The notes under the pieces are model-generated. The model saw only the letters and a list, made by a program, of their open reading frames with translations, had not been told where the DNA came from and did not search any database. Shown here one piece after another: positions 25,175-33,795 of a stretch of 64,000 bases of DNA; position 1 is the stretch's first letter, and each line of letters opens with the position of its first letter. The position numbers were made by a program, and so were the translations under genes. Origin of the DNA: Falsirhodobacter flavus (GTDB lineage: Bacteria; Pseudomonadota; Alphaproteobacteria; Rhodobacterales; Rhodobacteraceae). The stretch covers positions 59,337 through 123,336 of the forward strand of contig JARWBI010000009.1 in NCBI GenBank assembly GCA_029846755.1. The letters are read 5' to 3'.

Positions 25175-26683
25175 ATGAACACATTCGACCTTCTCATGCT
25201 GGGCTTTTCCGAGGCGATGACCCCGGCGAACCTTGGCTTCTGCCTGATCGGGGCGCTGCTTGGCACGCTGATCGGGGTGCTTCCGGGCATCGGCCCGACG
25301 GCGACCATCGCGGTGCTGCTGCCGATCACCTTCTTTCTGCCGCCGCTTGCGGGGATCATCATGCTGGCGGGCATCTATTACGGCGCACAATACGGCGGAT
25401 CGACCACCGCGATCCTTGTGAACCTTCCGGGCGAGGCGTCGGCGGTCGTCACCGCGCTTGATGGCTACCAGATGGCGCAGCAGGGGCGGGCGGGATCGGC
25501 GCTGGCCGTGGCCGCGCTGGGCTCGTTCTTTGCCGGGACGGTCGCGACCTTCGGCATCGCCATCGCGGGGCCGATGCTGTCCAGCTTTGCGCTGAACTTC
25601 GGGCCGGCGGAATATGTCGCGCTGATGGTGTTCGGGCTGCTGGCGGCGACGATCCTTGCCTCGGGTCCGGTGCTGAAGGCGATCGGGATGATCCTGATCG
25701 GGCTTTTGCTGGGCATGGTCGGCACGGATCAGGCGACGGGGGCGGAACGGCTGACCTTCGGATCGCTGGACCTGTTCGACGGGATCGAGTTCACCGTCAT
25801 CGCCATCGGCCTGTTCGGCTTTTCCGAAATCATCGCCAACCTCGAACGCAGCGGATCGGAAGGCGTGAAACTGGCGCCCATGTCCCGCATGTGGCCCACG
25901 CGCGAGGATTTCCGCCGGTCCTGGCCTGCCGTGCTGCGCGGCACGGGGATCGGCACCTTTCTTGGCATCCTGCCGGGGGGCGGGGCAACGCTGGCCTCCT
26001 TCAGCGCCTATTCGCTGGAAAAGAAGGTGTCGAAACACCCGAAGAAATTCGGCACCGGCGTGGTCGAGGGTGTCGCGGCGCCGGAATCGGCCAACAACGC
26101 CGCCGCGCAGTCGTCCTTCATCCCGCTGCTGACGCTGGGCATCCCGTCCAACAACATGATGGCGATGATGCTGTCGGCCTTCATGATCCACGGCATCACG
26201 CCGGGGCCAAGCGTGCTGACCAACCAGCCGGAGATTTTCTGGGGTCTGGTCGCGTCGATGTGGATTGGCAACGCGCTTCTGGTCTTCATCAACATGCCGC
26301 TGATCGGGCTGTGGGTGAAGCTGCTGACGGTGCCGTATCGGCTGCTCTATCCCGCGATCCTGCTGTTCTGCTGCGTCGGCGTCTATTCGATGAACAACCG
26401 CATCTTCGACGTGCTGCTGGCGGCGGGGTTCGGGCTTCTGGGCTATGCCTTCCGCAAGGCGAAATGCGAGCCGGGGCCGCTGCTGCTGGGCTTCGTCCTC
26501 GGCCCGCTGCTGGAGGCGAACCTGCGCCGGACGCTGCTCATCACCCAAGGCGATCCGTCGATTTTCGTCGAGCGCCCGATCAGCCTGACCATGCTGGCGG
26601 CGACGGTGATCCTGCTGGCGCTGATGATCCTGCCAAGTTTCCGCAAGAAGCGCGAGGAAGCGTTTCAGGAAGAGGAAGCCTGA
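25175..26683 (+). CDS. TTT transporter large permease (TctA family)
   Basis: A 502-residue permease with about twelve membrane helices. TctA hallmarks are visible: GVLPGIGPTATIAVLLP near residues 29-45, YYGAQYGGSTTAILVNLPGE, and the mirror repeat GILPGGGATLASF with PESANNAAAQSSFIPLLTLG in the second half. It forms the transport path for the carboxylate collected by TctC. The last gene of the plus-strand operon, it converges on a small lipoprotein gene with a hairpin between. Confidence 0.94.
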   Translation: MNTFDLLMLGFSEAMTPANLGFCLIGALLGTLIGVLPGIGPTATIAVLLPITFFLPPLAGIIMLAGIYYGAQYGGSTTAILVNLPGEASAVVTALDGYQMAQQGRAGSALAVAALGSFFAGTVATFGIAIAGPMLSSFALNFGPAEYVALMVFGLLAATILASGPVLKAIGMILIGLLLGMVGTDQATGAERLTFGSLDLFDGIEFTVIAIGLFGFSEIIANLERSGSEGVKLAPMSRMWPTREDFRRSWPAVLRGTGIGTFLGILPGGGATLASFSAYSLEKKVSKHPKKFGTGVVEGVAAPESANNAAAQSSFIPLLTLGIPSNNMMAMMLSAFMIHGITPGPSVLTNQPEIFWGLVASMWIGNALLVFINMPLIGLWVKLLTVPYRLLYPAILLFCCVGVYSMNNRIFDVLLAAGFGLLGYAFRKAKCEPGPLLLGFVLGPLLEANLRRTLLITQGDPSIFVERPISLTMLAATVILLALMILPSFRKKREEAFQEEEA

Positions 26684-26689
26684 ACGGTC

Positions 26690-26705
26690 GCCGGGGAAAC
26701 CCGGC
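26690..26705. terminator. Stem-loop with GAAA tetraloop between convergent genes
   Basis: GCCGGG (26690-26695) pairs with CCCGGC (26700-26705) around a GAAA loop, an exceptionally stable tetraloop. It lies between the tctA stop (26683) and the end of the lipoprotein gene (26708), where a shared terminator is expected. No U-tract. Confidence 0.5.
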
Positions 26706-26707
26706 CA

Positions 26708-27022
26708 TCAAAGCCTTGGCGTGCGGCCCGGAGGGCAGGCAAGGCGCGCATCGGTCCGTCCGCCTTCGTTCACCACGCTGCGCACCTCCACCGGGCAGCC
26801 GGTCACGTCCCTGATCGCGCGAAGATTGCCGACATAGACCTCGCCCTCGGTCGGTTCGGCGGCGAAGACCGCGTTGTTCATCTGCGCGGTATACCCGCCG
26901 CCGGACCGGCGCACGGTATGCTCGCGTTCGCCTACGGTCACGACCTGCGCGCCGGGCAGATAGGCCGCAGGCGTGCAGGCGGTCAACGACAGGGCTGCAA
27001 GAAATGAAAGGCGGCGGATCAT
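26708..27022 (-). CDS. Small putative lipoprotein of unknown function
   Basis: A 104-residue exported protein. The N-terminus MIRRLSFLAALSLTAC ends in a lipobox, indicating lipid anchoring after export. The mature part is polar, with two further cysteines (GCPVEV and RLACPPG) that could form a disulfide. I do not recognise the family. The start at 27022 was preferred because the signal peptide begins there; an ATG three codons upstream is also in frame. It diverges from the VPLPA-CTERM gene across 282 bp. Confidence 0.72.
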   Translation of the reverse strand: MIRRLSFLAALSLTACTPAAYLPGAQVVTVGEREHTVRRSGGGYTAQMNNAVFAAEPTEGEVYVGNLRAIRDVTGCPVEVRSVVNEGGRTDARLACPPGRTPRL

Positions 27023-27158
27023 CGAAACCATCCCGGGTTGGACCGCCGACGATTATGATGCGCCTGCGGTCTTTGGCAACCGCCGCCGCACCCTGCGGTT
27101 AACCGATTAACACCTTCGCGGTTGAGTAAAATTGGCGGCAAAGCTACATCCGGGGCAT

Positions 27159-27212
27159 CGGACCCGACCGGTTGTGCAGTATGTGACGGTGGTTATCGTC
27201 GGGTCGGGTCCG
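27159..27212. promoter_or_regulatory. Perfect 11-bp inverted repeat in the divergent region
   Basis: CGGACCCGACC (27159-27169) and GGTCGGGTCCG (27202-27212) are exact complements separated by 32 bases. They lie 93 bp ahead of the VPLPA-CTERM gene and 137 bp ahead of the divergent lipoprotein gene. They could form a long-loop stem in RNA or two half-sites for a dimeric regulator. The rest of the 282-bp gap shows no gene. Confidence 0.55.
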
Positions 27213-27304
27213 TAAACATCGTCAGCCTGCGCCCGCATGTCGCATATCTGTGATGGAGGGGGGATAAATCCCCGGTTCACCGTTTGTTAACATGTGGTTT
27301 TTTG

Positions 27305-28699
27305 ATGAAACGCCTGCTCGCCTCCACCGCGCTTGCCGCGATCCTGCCCGTGCTGCCCGCCGCCGCGGCGGTCTGCACCCCCGCCAATCCGATCGCCGGC
27401 GCTGTCGTGACCTGCACCGGCACCGCGCCGGGCGCGTTCCGCGACGCCGATGACGGGCTGACGCTGAACATCGCGGCGGGCGCGGCGATGATCGATCCCA
27501 CGGACCGCGACGCGATCCGGGTGCGCGGCAGCGGCGTGACGGTCAATGTCGGCCTTGGCGCCACGGTGCAGAGCCTTGGGGCCGACGGCGTGCTGGAATC
27601 GGTCAACGTGGACGACATCGACGGCGCGGACGGCATCGACGGCGGCGACGATCTGACGGTCCGCAACCTTGGCACCATCATCGCCGACAACAAGGGCATC
27701 GACGCCGAAGGCCGCAACGGGCTGACCGTTCGCAACGAGGGCCGGATCGAAACGGCGGACAAGGCGATCCGCAACAAGGAAGACGATGACGGCATTGGCG
27801 GGGCCGGCGGGCAGGTCTTCAACTCCGGCACCATCCTGTCATGGTTCGACGAGGGCGTGGAACTGGGCAACGACGCGCGCGTGGAAAACGCGGTCGGCGC
27901 GGTGATCGAGGCGTCGGACGACGCGATCCAGACGGGCGAGCGTGCGACGATCATCAACGCGGGCCTGATCCATTCGGTGAAGCGCGGCGCAGGCGACACC
28001 GACCCGCAGGACGCGATCGACATCGATTCCGGCTTCATCCTGAACGAGGCGACCGGAATCATCCTGTCCGACGACGACGCCGCCATCGACCACGACGCAT
28101 CCACCGCCCGCACGGACATCGTCAACCACGGCACGATCAAGGGCACCTATGGCATCCTGGTCGAAACCGGAGAGGCGGTCGATCCCGAAACCGGCGAGTT
28201 CCCCGAGGCGAATACCGGCAGCCAGGTCATCGCCAACCATGGCACCATCACCGGCACGAACGGCACGGCGATCAAGCTGGGCGCGGGGAATGACGCGCTC
28301 TACAACTACGGCGGCAGCATCCTGAACGGGGCGGCGGATTTCGGGGCGGATGACGACGCGGTCCACTTCCTGGGCGGGTTCGCCGGCCTGGCGGCAGGCG
28401 GCGCGCTGTTCGATGGCGGGCTGGGCGAGGACAGCGCCTTCTTCGCCGACTATGCCTTCGGCGATATCGCCTCGGTCAGCCTGGCGGGCAGCATCTATTC
28501 CATGTCGCTGGCGAACGAGGCGCTGGAGATGAGCTTCAACTTCAGGAACTGGGAGCTGTTCAGCTTCAGCGACGGCGTTTACGATCTGGCCGCGATCGAC
28601 GCGCTGGTCGAAGTGGCGCCGGTGCCGCTGCCTGCTGGCATGCTGCTGCTGGGTTCCGCCGTCTTCGGTCTGGGCGCGCTGCGCCGCCGCCGGACCTGA
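27305..28699 (+). CDS. Acidic beta-helix surface protein with VPLPA-CTERM sorting tail
   Basis: A 464-residue exported protein. The signal peptide (MKRLLASTALAAILPVLPAA) leads into a long, Asp- and Gly-rich region with recurring short units of the form NxGTI/NxGxIxxxxxG (for example NLGTIIADNKG, NSGTILSWFDEG, NHGTIKGTYG, NHGTITGTNG), as in a right-handed beta-helix. The C-terminus has the sorting signal VPLPAGMLLLGSAVFG, a membrane helix and arginines, so it is probably processed by an exosortase-type system and exposed or released. The start at 27305 fits the signal peptide. Binding of calcium by the acidic repeats is possible but not shown. Confidence 0.85.
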   Translation: MKRLLASTALAAILPVLPAAAAVCTPANPIAGAVVTCTGTAPGAFRDADDGLTLNIAAGAAMIDPTDRDAIRVRGSGVTVNVGLGATVQSLGADGVLESVNVDDIDGADGIDGGDDLTVRNLGTIIADNKGIDAEGRNGLTVRNEGRIETADKAIRNKEDDDGIGGAGGQVFNSGTILSWFDEGVELGNDARVENAVGAVIEASDDAIQTGERATIINAGLIHSVKRGAGDTDPQDAIDIDSGFILNEATGIILSDDDAAIDHDASTARTDIVNHGTIKGTYGILVETGEAVDPETGEFPEANTGSQVIANHGTITGTNGTAIKLGAGNDALYNYGGSILNGAADFGADDDAVHFLGGFAGLAAGGALFDGGLGEDSAFFADYAFGDIASVSLAGSIYSMSLANEALEMSFNFRNWELFSFSDGVYDLAAIDALVEVAPVPLPAGMLLLGSAVFGLGALRRRRT

Positions 28700-28709
28700 C
28701 CGCCGATAT

Positions 28710-28729
28710 GGGGCCGGATCGCCGGCCCC
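28710..28729 (+). terminator. 8-bp GC stem-loop after the VPLPA-CTERM gene
   Basis: GGGGCCGG (28710-28717) pairs perfectly with CCGGCCCC (28722-28729) around an ATCG loop, starting 11 bp after the stop codon. Its place and strength fit a transcription terminator, though no U-tract follows. Confidence 0.6.
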
Positions 28730-28795
28730 ACGCCTTCTGGCCAAGACCGGAGCGATCCGTCATAAACGGCGGTTGATGGCAGGGACGGGACGCGC

Positions 28796-30139
28796 GTGGC
28801 CAAGGCACTGAACAAGAAGAACCTGCTGGCCCTTGGACCCGACCGTCTTGCGGACCTGCTGATCGAGGTCACGAAGGGCCGCGCGGACATGCAGCGCCGT
28901 CTTCGGTTGGAGCTGAGCGCCCATGCGGGGCCCGAGGATGTCGCGCGCGACATCCGCAAGCGCTATGCCTCGATCCGGCTGGCCAGGGGCTATCTGTCGC
29001 GCAAGACCCACCGCGCCTTTGCCAAGGAAATCCGCAGCATCGTCGCGTTGATCGAACAGGGCGTCGCGCCGACCGATCCGGGGGCGGCGTTCGAACTGCT
29101 TTGGGAACTTCTGCATCTTGCGCCGTCGGTGCTGCGCCGCACGAAGGACACGGGCGAGGTTCTGGCCGAGGCCTTCGCCGATGTCATGGCATCCGCGGGC
29201 GGCCCTGCTGCGGCCATGCCGCCCGCCGCGCTTGCGGACCTGATCTTCGACGCTGTGCGCGAGGATGGGGGCGAGGTTTTCGCCGGGGCGCCCCGCGCGC
29301 TTGCCAAACCGCTCGGCCCCGACGGTCTGGCGCATCTGAAGGGGCAGGCGCTGGCCGGGCTTGGGGGGCGGCGGGGCAGGACCGCACGCAGCTTCGCCGA
29401 ACGGCGGCTGGACGCGCTGCTTCGGGACGTGGCGGATCTGTCGGGCGATGTGGACGACTATATCGCCGGGTTCAGCCCCGCCCAGATGGCGCAGCCCGCC
29501 ATCGCCGCCGATCTGGGCGCACGCCTGCTTGGGGCAGGGCGGGCCGCCGAGGCGCTGGCGCTGGCGCAAGCGGCGCGGCCCGAGGGGGCGGAGACCGGCG
29601 ATATCGTGATCCGCGCGCTTGATGCGCTGGGCCGGAAAGAGGAGTTGAAGGCCTTCCTGTGGGACAGTTTCCGCAAGCGCCCCGATGCCGGACGCCTGCG
29701 GCACTATCTGCGCCTGCTGCCGGATTTCGACGATATCGAGGCCGAGGACGAGGCGCGGCTGGTCGCGCAGGGCCATCCCGACCTTCATGCGGCCCTGCGC
29801 TTTCTGACGGACTGGCCGGACCTTGCCGGGGCGGCGTCGCTGGTGCTGGCGCGGTCCGGCGACCTGATCGGCGCCGACCCCGATCTGCCCCGGCAGGCAG
29901 AGATGCTGGAGGCGCGGCACCCGCTTGCCAGCGTCCTGATCCGGCGCGCGGTCATCCTGTCCCTGCTGCGCAGCGGGTCGGCCGCAACCGACCGGCGGGC
30001 GGCGGACCATCTGGCGGCCTGCACCGCGGCGGACATGTCCATCGCGGATTACGGCGACGCCCCGGACCACCTTTCGTTTCTGGAAACCCTGCGCCGTTCC
30101 TTCCGAAGCCGAAAGGCGTTCTGGGAACGGCTGGACTGA
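28796..30139 (+). CDS. DUF6880-like helical protein of unknown function
   Basis: A 447-residue, largely helical cytosolic protein starting at a GTG (MAKALNKKNLLALGPDRLAD). It resembles the DUF6880 family of alphaproteobacteria: an N-terminal LGPDRLADLLIEV segment, AHAGPEDVARDIRKRYASI and a long helical repeat region with RLLGAGRAAEALALA, like TPR hairpins. No catalytic motif or signal peptide is visible. It stands alone between a terminator-like stem and the convergent amidohydrolase gene. Function unknown; a scaffold or protein-interaction role is only a guess. Confidence 0.72.
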   Translation: MAKALNKKNLLALGPDRLADLLIEVTKGRADMQRRLRLELSAHAGPEDVARDIRKRYASIRLARGYLSRKTHRAFAKEIRSIVALIEQGVAPTDPGAAFELLWELLHLAPSVLRRTKDTGEVLAEAFADVMASAGGPAAAMPPAALADLIFDAVREDGGEVFAGAPRALAKPLGPDGLAHLKGQALAGLGGRRGRTARSFAERRLDALLRDVADLSGDVDDYIAGFSPAQMAQPAIAADLGARLLGAGRAAEALALAQAARPEGAETGDIVIRALDALGRKEELKAFLWDSFRKRPDAGRLRHYLRLLPDFDDIEAEDEARLVAQGHPDLHAALRFLTDWPDLAGAASLVLARSGDLIGADPDLPRQAEMLEARHPLASVLIRRAVILSLLRSGSAATDRRAADHLAACTAADMSIADYGDAPDHLSFLETLRRSFRSRKAFWERLD

Positions 30140-30166
30140 TTTCCCCCGCGCGCCGGGCAGACCCGA

Positions 30167-31366
30167 TCAGCGTGCCGCTGCGGGTCCGTTCAGCACAAGG
30201 GACACCCAATAGGCGACGCCGACGGGGATGATCTCGTCGTTGAAGTCGTAATGGGGCGTGTGGACGAAATGGGCGGTGCCGTCGTCGTTGACGCCGTTGC
30301 CGATCATGATCATCGCCCCGGGCCGCGCCTCAAGCATGAAGGCGAAATCCTCCGAGCCGGTGTGGCGCGGGCCGTCCGCATTCACGTTCGCATCGCCCAC
30401 CACACCGGCCGCAGCCGTCACCGCCGTCGCGGTCGCGGCGGGATCGTTGACCAGCGGGGGATAGCGGCGGATGTAGACCGGCTCTGCCCGGCAGCCATGC
30501 GCCGCGGCATGCGCGTTCGCCAGCTCGGTCAGGCGACGTTCGATCAGGTCGCGGATCGCGGGGCTGTAGCTGCGGGCGGTTCCCTTGACGAAGACCGTGT
30601 CGGGGATGATGTTCGGCGCGCCCGCATTCCCGGCGGCGATATGGCCGACGCTGATGACGGCGGCCTCGGACGCGGGGATGTTGCGCCCGATGATGGTCTG
30701 CACCCCAAGGATGAAGTTCGCCGCAGGGACGGTCGGGTCCGTCGCCAGATGCGGCGCCGCCCCGCCATGCCCGCCCGTTCCGACGAAGCTGACCTGCCAT
30801 GTGTCGCCCGCCGCCATGTAGGGGCCGGGCCGCAGGGCGAATGTGCCGACGGGCAGGCCCGCCTCGTTGTGCATGCCATAGACCGCATCGACCGGGAAAC
30901 GGTCGAACAGCCCTTCGGCCACCATCTCGCGCCCGCCGCCAAGGCCCTCCTCGGCAGGTTGGAAGATGAAATGCACCGTTCCGGCGAAGTCGCGGTTCGC
31001 GGCAAGGTATCGCGCGGCACCCAGCAGCATCGCCGTATGCCCGTCATGGCCGCAGGCATGCATCTTGCCCGGCACGGTCGAAGCATAGGGCAGGCCGGTC
31101 TTTTCCGTCAGCGCCAGCGCGTCGAGGTCGGCGCGCAGCCCGATCGAACGGTTGCCCGGCAGGTTGCCCCGCAGGGTTCCGACGACGCCGGTCTTTGCGA
31201 TCCCCTCATGCACCTCGACCCCCCATTCGCGCAGCTTCGCCGCAACCAGCGCGGCGGTGCGCGTTTCCTCGAAACCCAGTTCGGGATGGGCGTGAATGTC
31301 GCGGCGGATCGCCACCAGATCGTCCTTGAAGCTGGCGATGGCGGCGTGGATGTCCTGGTCGAGCAT
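30167..31366 (-). CDS. M20-family amidohydrolase (hippurate hydrolase/aminoacylase type)
   Basis: A 399-residue metallohydrolase of the M20D class. The N-terminal RRDIHAHPELGFEE, the metal-binding HACGHDGHTAMLLGAA, the catalytic QPAEEGLGGG and the dimerisation-domain GTGGHGGAAPH stretch are all present. It would cleave N-acyl or related amide bonds on amino acids in the cytosol. The start at 31366 shares its A with the stop of the MHS permease gene (TGATG), so the permease probably imports the amidohydrolase substrate. The longer open frame upstream is shadow of that permease. Confidence 0.93.
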   Translation of the reverse strand: MLDQDIHAAIASFKDDLVAIRRDIHAHPELGFEETRTAALVAAKLREWGVEVHEGIAKTGVVGTLRGNLPGNRSIGLRADLDALALTEKTGLPYASTVPGKMHACGHDGHTAMLLGAARYLAANRDFAGTVHFIFQPAEEGLGGGREMVAEGLFDRFPVDAVYGMHNEAGLPVGTFALRPGPYMAAGDTWQVSFVGTGGHGGAAPHLATDPTVPAANFILGVQTIIGRNIPASEAAVISVGHIAAGNAGAPNIIPDTVFVKGTARSYSPAIRDLIERRLTELANAHAAAHGCRAEPVYIRRYPPLVNDPAATATAVTAAAGVVGDANVNADGPRHTGSEDFAFMLEARPGAMIMIGNGVNDDGTAHFVHTPHYDFNDEIIPVGVAYWVSLVLNGPAAAR

Positions 31367-32679
31367 CAGTTCAACGCTCCTTTCGCTGCGGGGGGACGAA
31401 GACGGCAAAGGGCGATGACGGTGATGATGTTCGTTGCGACCAGATACCACGCAAGCGCCATCGGATCGCCCGTGACATCCAGCAGCCACGTCACGACCAG
31501 CTGGGCCGTCCCGCCGAAGATGGTCACGCCAAGGGCATAGGTGATCGAAAGCCCGGACGTGCGCACGGCGCGCGGGAAGCATTCCGGCAGGGCGATGATG
31601 CCGACTGCGCCGCTCATGGCCTGGAACAGGGCAAGCACGGCGATCATGGCGAAGATGACGTTGGCGCTGGCGGTCGTGGTGATCGCATAGAAGCCCGGAA
31701 CCGTCAGCAGCACGAAGATGACGCGCGGCAGGATCATCAGCGCGCGGCGGCCGAAACGGTCCGACATCCAGCCGCCCAGAAGGGCTGCGCCGAAGACGAC
31801 CGCGCCGCTGATTGCGCCGATCAGCATCGCCGTCTGCGCCGGAAGGCCAAGTGTGTGCATCGCATAGGTCGTCATGTATTTGCCGACGATGTAGTTGGCG
31901 ATCGTCCCGCCCATGATCGTCAGCACGCCCAGCACGATCAGTCCCCAATGGTCCCGGAACAGCGTCCGCAGCACCGCGCCGGAGGATTCGTGCCGTTCGT
32001 GTTCGGCTGTCGTCTCGTGCATATGGCGGCGGATGTAGAAGCCCAGCGGACCGATCAGCATTCCGAAGATGAACGGCACGCGCCAGCCCCAGCTGTTCAT
32101 CGCGTCTTCGGGCAAGGTGTATGCAAGGCCGAAGCCCATGATGCAGGCGACGAAGGTCGCAAGTCCCTGGCTTGCATATTGCCAGCTGCCGAACAGCCCG
32201 CGCCGCCCCGCAGGTGCCGCTTCGACAAGGTAGGTCGTCGCCGCCCCCATCTCGCCCCCCGCCGAGAAGCCTTGCAGCAGCCGTGCCAGAACGACCAGCG
32301 CCGGGGCCAGAAGCCCGATCTGGTCATAGGACGGGGTCAACCCGAGGATCCCCGTGCCAAGCGCCATCATCAGCATGGTCAGCGTCAGCGCCGCCTTGCG
32401 CCCGTTGCGATCCGCATAGGCGCCGATCACCAGGCCACCAAGCGGGCGCGTAAGAAAGCCGACGCCGAAGGTCGCCAGCGTCAGCATCAGCTGCCCCGAT
32501 GCGGATTCGACCGGAAAGAAGACCCGCCCGATCATGACGGCGAACAAGGCATAGACGGTGAAATCGAAGAATTCGAGGAAGTTGCCCGTCACGGCGGCGA
32601 CAAGGGCCTTGCGCGACACGGGGGCGTGCCCCGGCGGGGCGATATCGGCTGTGGAAGATGAAAGGGCGGAATCGGTCAC
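31366..32679 (-). CDS. MFS transporter of the MHS (metabolite:H+ symporter) family
   Basis: A 437-residue twelve-helix permease. The first helix shows the MHS signature GNFLEFFDFTVYALFAVMIG, the loop 2-3 motif FLTRPLGGLVIGAYADRNGRK is well conserved (here FLTRPLGG then DRNGRK), and a similar repeat GGWMSDRFGRRALM is in the second half. MHS carriers import citrate, ketoglutarate, proline or betaine with protons. I prefer the GTG at 32679 because GGGGAG lies six bases upstream; an ATG 14 codons earlier (32721) lacks one. It is divergent from a LysR gene and overlaps the amidohydrolase gene. Confidence 0.9.
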   Translation of the reverse strand: MTDSALSSSTADIAPPGHAPVSRKALVAAVTGNFLEFFDFTVYALFAVMIGRVFFPVESASGQLMLTLATFGVGFLTRPLGGLVIGAYADRNGRKAALTLTMLMMALGTGILGLTPSYDQIGLLAPALVVLARLLQGFSAGGEMGAATTYLVEAAPAGRRGLFGSWQYASQGLATFVACIMGFGLAYTLPEDAMNSWGWRVPFIFGMLIGPLGFYIRRHMHETTAEHERHESSGAVLRTLFRDHWGLIVLGVLTIMGGTIANYIVGKYMTTYAMHTLGLPAQTAMLIGAISGAVVFGAALLGGWMSDRFGRRALMILPRVIFVLLTVPGFYAITTTASANVIFAMIAVLALFQAMSGAVGIIALPECFPRAVRTSGLSITYALGVTIFGGTAQLVVTWLLDVTGDPMALAWYLVATNIITVIALCRLRPPAAKGALN

Positions 32680-32766
32680 GGTGGCTCCCCATTTTGATCG
32701 TTTGTTATGGTTTGGGGTCATAAAGCGGTTGTTCCGTGCGACATAATGAAATTACCTGCCGGATAT

Positions 32767-32786
32767 ATAACCAAACGGTTGGGTAT
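32767..32786. promoter_or_regulatory. Candidate LysR operator, 20-bp near-palindrome
   Basis: ATAACCAAACGGTTGGGTAT (32767-32786) is 16 of 20 positions palindromic. It lies between the MHS permease and the LysR gene and just 6 bp ahead of the chosen LysR start, a usual place for an autoregulatory site. Function inferred. Confidence 0.5.
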
Positions 32787-32792
32787 GACGGG

Positions 32793-33755
32793 ATGCGCCA
32801 CGGGTGGAACAATCGGATCAAGCTGCGTCACCTACGCACGGTTCTGGCCGTTGTCGACTGCGGCGGAACCACGGCGGCGGCGGCGCAGCTGTCGGTATCG
32901 CAGGCCGCCATTTCCAAGACCATCGCCGAGGTCGAGGTCGCGCTGGAGACGAAGATCTTCCGGCGGCAGGGGCGTGCCCTGCTGCCCACCCCGGCGGGCG
33001 AGAGGCTGATCGATGCGGCGCGGAAAATCTCGGTCCAGATCAACAATCTGGGCGAGGAGCTTGATCTTCTGGCGCAGGGTGGGTCCGGGGTGCTGCGCGT
33101 CGGATTGCAGGCGGTGACGGCGCATGACCTGTTCATCCGCGCCGCCGCCCGGATCGGGGTGCAGCACCCCGGGGCGCAGATCCAGATGCGCGAAGGTCAC
33201 ATGGCCGGCCTTGTGCAGGACCTGCTGGCGGGCAGGCTCGACCTCATCTTCGGCAGGCTCATCCCTTCGGTGGTGGCCGACCTTCCGCAGATGCCGCTTC
33301 TGCATACGGATGCGTCGGTGGTGGTGGCGTCGCTTGGCCATCCGGTGCTGTCGGGTCCGGCGCCCAGATGGCCGGACCTCATCTCCTATCCCTGGGTGCT
33401 GCCGCTTCCCGAAACGCCGCTTCGGCTGCATTTCGACCGGCTCGTGGCCGCGCAGCTTGTCGGCCATCTCAGATGCGTGTTCGAGACGACCTCGCCCCCG
33501 TCGATCCTGGGGCTGCTTCAGGCGACGCCTTTGCTGGCGCTCGTCCCCGTCGGCATCGCGAAAAGCTGGACCGCGCAGTCCTTGGTGGCCTCCCTCGACT
33601 TCACGATCCAGCCCCAAAGCGAGCCGCTGGGACTGGTATGGGCCCCGGACGGCGAGCATCTGCCGCTGCTGCGCCTGTTCCGGTCCGAAATCGCGGGCGA
33701 GGCGCTGCGTTCGCCGCTGTGCTGGCGGGGGCCGGATGCGCGCCCGGCGCCATAG
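32793..33755 (+). CDS. LysR-family transcriptional regulator
   Basis: A 320-residue LTTR. Its DNA-binding part reads RHLRTVLAVVDCGGTTAAA followed by LSVSQAAISKTIAEVE, and the rest forms the inducer-binding domain. I choose the ATG at 32793, which gives the usual LysR length; a start at 32736 would put the operator-like palindrome inside the gene. It faces the MHS permease/amidohydrolase operon and probably controls it. The pseudogene downstream, 40 bp away, may once have belonged to the same regulon. Confidence 0.9.
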   Translation: MRHGWNNRIKLRHLRTVLAVVDCGGTTAAAAQLSVSQAAISKTIAEVEVALETKIFRRQGRALLPTPAGERLIDAARKISVQINNLGEELDLLAQGGSGVLRVGLQAVTAHDLFIRAAARIGVQHPGAQIQMREGHMAGLVQDLLAGRLDLIFGRLIPSVVADLPQMPLLHTDASVVVASLGHPVLSGPAPRWPDLISYPWVLPLPETPLRLHFDRLVAAQLVGHLRCVFETTSPPSILGLLQATPLLALVPVGIAKSWTAQSLVASLDFTIQPQSEPLGLVWAPDGEHLPLLRLFRSEIAGEALRSPLCWRGPDARPAP

Positions 33756-33795
33756 AACGTAATTCCCTTTCGCGCGACACAAGACGCCGGTTGCT

